Below, one piece after another: positions 3,743 through 6,308 of a DNA stretch of 6,308 nucleotides. Location of the stretch: assembly GCA_903876815.1 (NCBI GenBank), contig CAIRBL010000098.1, forward strand, positions 1 through 6,308. The letters are read 5' to 3'. How positions within the stretch are numbered: the first letter of the stretch is position 1; each line of letters starts with the position of its first letter. The position numbers and the translations under genes were made by a program. This DNA comes from an uncultured bacterium. GTDB lineage: Bacteria > Patescibacteriota > Patescibacteriia > UBA1558 > GWA2-36-10. The notes under the pieces were generated by a model. That model did no database searches, had not been told where the DNA came from, and saw nothing but the letters and a program-made list of their open reading frames with translations.

Positions 3743-6308
3743 TTTTAAAAATAGGATGATTGTAAGTTTACTGGCAATCTCTATTTTATCGGTTTTTAAT
3801 ATTTGGTTTGTTTATAAAGATAAAAAAGAATCCATGGCAGCAGATGCCTCGGTTTTTTTTATTGATAATAGTTTAAGCACTGATTGTTTGGTGGGTGCTG
3901 GTAATTATGATACTGTCAGTCGTACCTGTGCAGTGGTAGAAACTGGCTATAAAGCTTGGCGTAATCCAATCACTGGCTTGTCTTGGATCAAGTCAGCACA
4001 AACAGCCGGCACTATTGTGAGCGGTGGTCATACTGTATATTTTCGAGCAGGAATTTATAGGGATTATTTGACAAGTGCATATTGGCCTTCTGGTGTAGCT
4101 GCTAATAATAATAAAATAGAAGCTTATCAAGAAGAAAAGGTTATTTTTTCAGCAACTGCAGTTAAGACAAATTGGGAAGATATGGGCGATGGGATTTATC
4201 GTACTATTTTATCTGGTTCAGAAGATGCAAATAAAGGTGCCTTCGAGGATTATCAAGCTTTGCACGCAGCTCGTTACCCTGAAGATTACAGGACATTATT
4301 ACAGGCTGATGGGGCTAGTGGAAATTTTAGTCGAGAATATTTAGTAGATTGTGAATTGAGTCAATTGCCTATTGAAAAGGTGGTGGGTTCTTGGGCGCAG
4401 GTAATGGTGGAATTTTTTTGGAGTAGAAAAGCTAAAATAGCTTCTTATGACAGTGCAACTTGTCGTGCCACTTTTTCTACGGAAACAGACGACCCTAATG
4501 ATCCTACTGATGTGTCTGAAAATAATTTTTTGGATTTAACTACGGAAGGAGTTTATAAATATTATCCAGATACTCTCGGTGGGCCGTCAGATGATAGTCA
4601 ATATCGTTTGATAGACAATTTACATTTATTAGACACAGCAGGTGAATATTTTTATCAGTTAGGCGTGACAGCGCAAGATCCTGACTATGTTTATGTGAGA
4701 CCACTTTCCGGAGAAAATCCTAGCTCACATGTTTGGGAAGTTTCCTCAAGATCAGTGGGTGTGATGTTTAATAAAGATAGGGTGAGCAATCAAAATGTAG
4801 AATATTTAGAATTTAGAAATTTTGATATCAGATTTTCTGGAGTTCATGGGCTGTATGTTTATAACAATAGTTATTTTAACAATTTAGGCGCTATGCCCAA
4901 TAATTTGGTTTTTGATAATTTGCATATTTATAATAACGGTAGCAATGGAGTTTATTTTTTTTCTTTTAGCCATGATTTAATTTTGAAAAATTCTATTTCA
5001 GAAAATAATGGTGGTATTGGTTTTGATTATATTGGGCCATATAGCTATTATGGTTATGATTCTAGTGGTAGTAATTATTATTTGGTCAATGCGCAAATAT
5101 ATAATAATCAATTTTTGAATAACGTTAGTTGTGGTACTTATGGTGAATATCTACAAGGCGCTGTGTATCATGATAATTATTATGAGGGTAATGGTCTATT
5201 TAATTTAAATTCAGCTTTATCTTTTCACGGTTCTTCTGCGATAGAAATTTATAATAATCATATGTTACAAAATGGTGGCAATGGTATTTTATTAGAAGGT
5301 TCACCAACACAAAGAGTTCATCATATAAATATTCATGATAATTTGATCGAAGAAGCGGCTTATTTGTCCCCTGGTTGGGTGACGGGCATTTGGCTATCTG
5401 ACGCTGATGATTCTACAGTAGCCCATAATACTTTTTATAGCCCAAATGGCGTAGCTTTACACGTGGACGCTGGTCAAAATAATACTATAATTTATAATAA
5501 ATTTTTAGATATTTTTAAAAATATCCCTACTACTAGTTATGGGGCTGTTTTGTTAGAAAATGCAGATAGTTCTGATCCAGAGGTCAGCTGGCCATATAGT
5601 ATCAATAATATTATTGCCCATAATATTTTTGCTGGTGATTTTAAATATGGGCTTAAAGTTTATGCGGATGTTGATGATATACCAAATGGCGCTAATGTCC
5701 ATGATAATATAGTAGCTAATAATATTTTTTACTCTACTAGTGATAGTAAAGTAATTCCGGTCAGTTTGATGTATGACGTTGATCATTCTTTAAATACTTA
5801 TGATAATAATATCTATTATGCGCCTAATGCTAGTGAAATGAAATTTGTTTATCAAGCGTTACGTCATAGCACAAGTACAGCAGAATATAATCTGGCTACT
5901 TATCAGACACAGGCCAACCAAGAATCTAGCTCTCTCCAAACCAACCCACTCTTTGTAAATTTCGCCTCTAACAGTTTCACCTTACAAGCCAACTCTCCAG
6001 CCATAGATAATGCTATGTTACTGACAGGTATTAATAACACTACTTATGAAGGTCAAGGGCCAGACATAGGAGTGTTTGAATACGCTACAGGACCAGTTTG
6101 TGGTAATCACTTAACAGAAACAGGAGAACAATGTGATGATGGCAATACTACCAGTAACGATGGATGCTCTTCATCATGCCAAACAGAAGTAGAAGAAGAT
6201 CCAGATAACAACAACGGAGGTGGCAACAATGGTGGAGGAGGCCATAACTCACCACCACCAGAAGAGGAAGAACCAGAAATTGCTTGTGGTAACTCTATCC
6301 AAGAACAA
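3714..6308 (+). CDS. membrane-anchored right-handed beta-helix protein with DUF4215-type repeats (3' end beyond window)
   Basis: 865 residues are visible, open to the right edge with no stop. Residues 1-14 are basic (MKKFYFLKDS...) and 15-34 (MIVSLLAISILSVFNIWFVY) form a membrane anchor or uncleaved signal. An N-terminal part has GGHTVYFRAGIYRDY (104-118), like the first turn of DUF1565/polysaccharide lyase-type beta-helices, then an insertion with few motifs (about 140-350). From about 361 to 700, short Asn-rich rungs repeat (IYNNHMLQNGGNGILL, VHDNIVANNIFYS), the Asn-ladder pattern of right-handed parallel beta-helices. A conserved closing segment follows: PLFVN (745-749), NSPAID, then DIGVFEY (784-790). 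C796-C822 is a DUF4215/Myxococcus Cys-rich repeat (CGNHLTETGEQCDDGN...GCSSSC). A Gly/Asn and Pro/Glu linker leads into a second copy (CGNSIQEQ, 858-865). Start 3714 precedes the full anchor and overlaps the upstream gene by 29 bases, implying coupled translation; ATG 3756 is the alternative. The fold is confident; polysaccharide binding or cleavage is inferred, as no catalytic residues can be assigned. Codon use changes near 5,900. Confidence 0.88.
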   Translation, partial: MKKFYFLKDSFKNRMIVSLLAISILSVFNIWFVYKDKKESMAADASVFFIDNSLSTDCLVGAGNYDTVSRTCAVVETGYKAWRNPITGLSWIKSAQTAGTIVSGGHTVYFRAGIYRDYLTSAYWPSGVAANNNKIEAYQEEKVIFSATAVKTNWEDMGDGIYRTILSGSEDANKGAFEDYQALHAARYPEDYRTLLQADGASGNFSREYLVDCELSQLPIEKVVGSWAQVMVEFFWSRKAKIASYDSATCRATFSTETDDPNDPTDVSENNFLDLTTEGVYKYYPDTLGGPSDDSQYRLIDNLHLLDTAGEYFYQLGVTAQDPDYVYVRPLSGENPSSHVWEVSSRSVGVMFNKDRVSNQNVEYLEFRNFDIRFSGVHGLYVYNNSYFNNLGAMPNNLVFDNLHIYNNGSNGVYFFSFSHDLILKNSISENNGGIGFDYIGPYSYYGYDSSGSNYYLVNAQIYNNQFLNNVSCGTYGEYLQGAVYHDNYYEGNGLFNLNSALSFHGSSAIEIYNNHMLQNGGNGILLEGSPTQRVHHINIHDNLIEEAAYLSPGWVTGIWLSDADDSTVAHNTFYSPNGVALHVDAGQNNTIIYNKFLDIFKNIPTTSYGAVLLENADSSDPEVSWPYSINNIIAHNIFAGDFKYGLKVYADVDDIPNGANVHDNIVANNIFYSTSDSKVIPVSLMYDVDHSLNTYDNNIYYAPNASEMKFVYQALRHSTSTAEYNLATYQTQANQESSSLQTNPLFVNFASNSFTLQANSPAIDNAMLLTGINNTTYEGQGPDIGVFEYATGPVCGNHLTETGEQCDDGNTTSNDGCSSSCQTEVEEDPDNNNGGGNNGGGGHNSPPPEEEEPEIACGNSIQEQ
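6099..6308 (+). repeat. tandem DUF4215/Myxococcus Cys-rich repeats, second copy cut by window edge
   Basis: Copy one runs from C796 (base 6099) to C822 (base 6179) of the beta-helix protein and has the family signature CGN, E-QCDDGN, DGCS, C. The second begins at C858 (base 6285) with CGNSIQEQ and is cut at the edge. A 35-residue low-complexity linker between them is rich in Gly/Asn then Pro/Glu. These repeats are found at the ends of secreted proteins, often in series, so further copies are likely downstream (inference). Confidence 0.85.

Noticed and set aside
3753..3758. AGG plus ATG at 3756 as ribosome site and start of the third gene
   Set aside because: AGG touches the ATG with no spacer, and the start would remove the basic region before the membrane anchor; kept only as an alternative.
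5553..5786. 77-codon minus-strand open frame
   Set aside because: Lies antisense within the beta-helix repeats; it arises from AT-rich Asn/Tyr codons and shows no ribosome site or recognisable motif.
4860..5820. Many TATAAT-like matches (such as TATAATAAT) inside the beta-helix gene
   Set aside because: They are Tyr-Asn-Asn codons (TAT AAT AAT) of the repeat rungs, not placed before any start codon.
4790..5830. Quasi-periodic AT-rich repeats that could suggest a tandem DNA repeat or CRISPR
   Set aside because: Spacing follows protein rungs of variable length, there is no conserved direct repeat with unique spacers, and the reading frame stays open.

Overview
The window is AT-rich, compactly packed, and entirely plus-strand. 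It looks like Candidate Phyla Radiation (Patescibacteria) DNA. The reasons are very short intergenic gaps, a type IV pseudopilin with the 'DARR' post-helix motif common in those genomes, and large single-pass surface proteins mixing Ig-like, Cys-rich, Ca-binding and beta-helix modules. All complete frames end in TAA or TAG, glycine uses GGN, and no in-frame TGA occurs, so there is no sign of the TGA=Gly code of Gracilibacteria/Absconditabacteria. The lineage call is an inference from gene style; there is no marker gene here.

Layout: bases 1-134 hold the last 43 codons of an unrecognised gene, whose stop lies inside a strong rho-independent terminator (127-164). An extended -10 promoter (177-185) then drives a probably leaderless pseudopilin gene (193-1032) with a Cys-rich C-terminal domain. 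A second terminator (1058-1088) closes that unit. The same 9-base extended -10 recurs at 1100-1108 and starts a two-gene unit: an 868-residue surface protein (1136-3742), and, overlapping its end by 29 bases, a beta-helix protein with an N-terminal membrane anchor (3714 to beyond 6308). The beta-helix protein ends in the window with one DUF4215/Myxococcus-type Cys-rich repeat and the first residues of a second. No stretch over 300 bases lacks a gene; the gaps (135-192 and 1033-1135) hold only terminators, promoters and one ribosome binding site.

Together the three large genes look like a cell-envelope locus: a pilus-type subunit with a disulfide-rich head, a C-terminally anchored Ig/calcium-binding stalk-like protein, and an N-terminally anchored beta-helix that may bind or cleave polysaccharide. 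All three are exported and Cys-rich in part, which suggests disulfide-stabilised surface structures used in attachment or carbohydrate contact. Substrates and partners cannot be read from sequence. The least ordinary signals are the pseudopilin lacking Glu+5, the matching extended -10 elements, and a sharp codon and base composition change near 5,900 inside the beta-helix gene.
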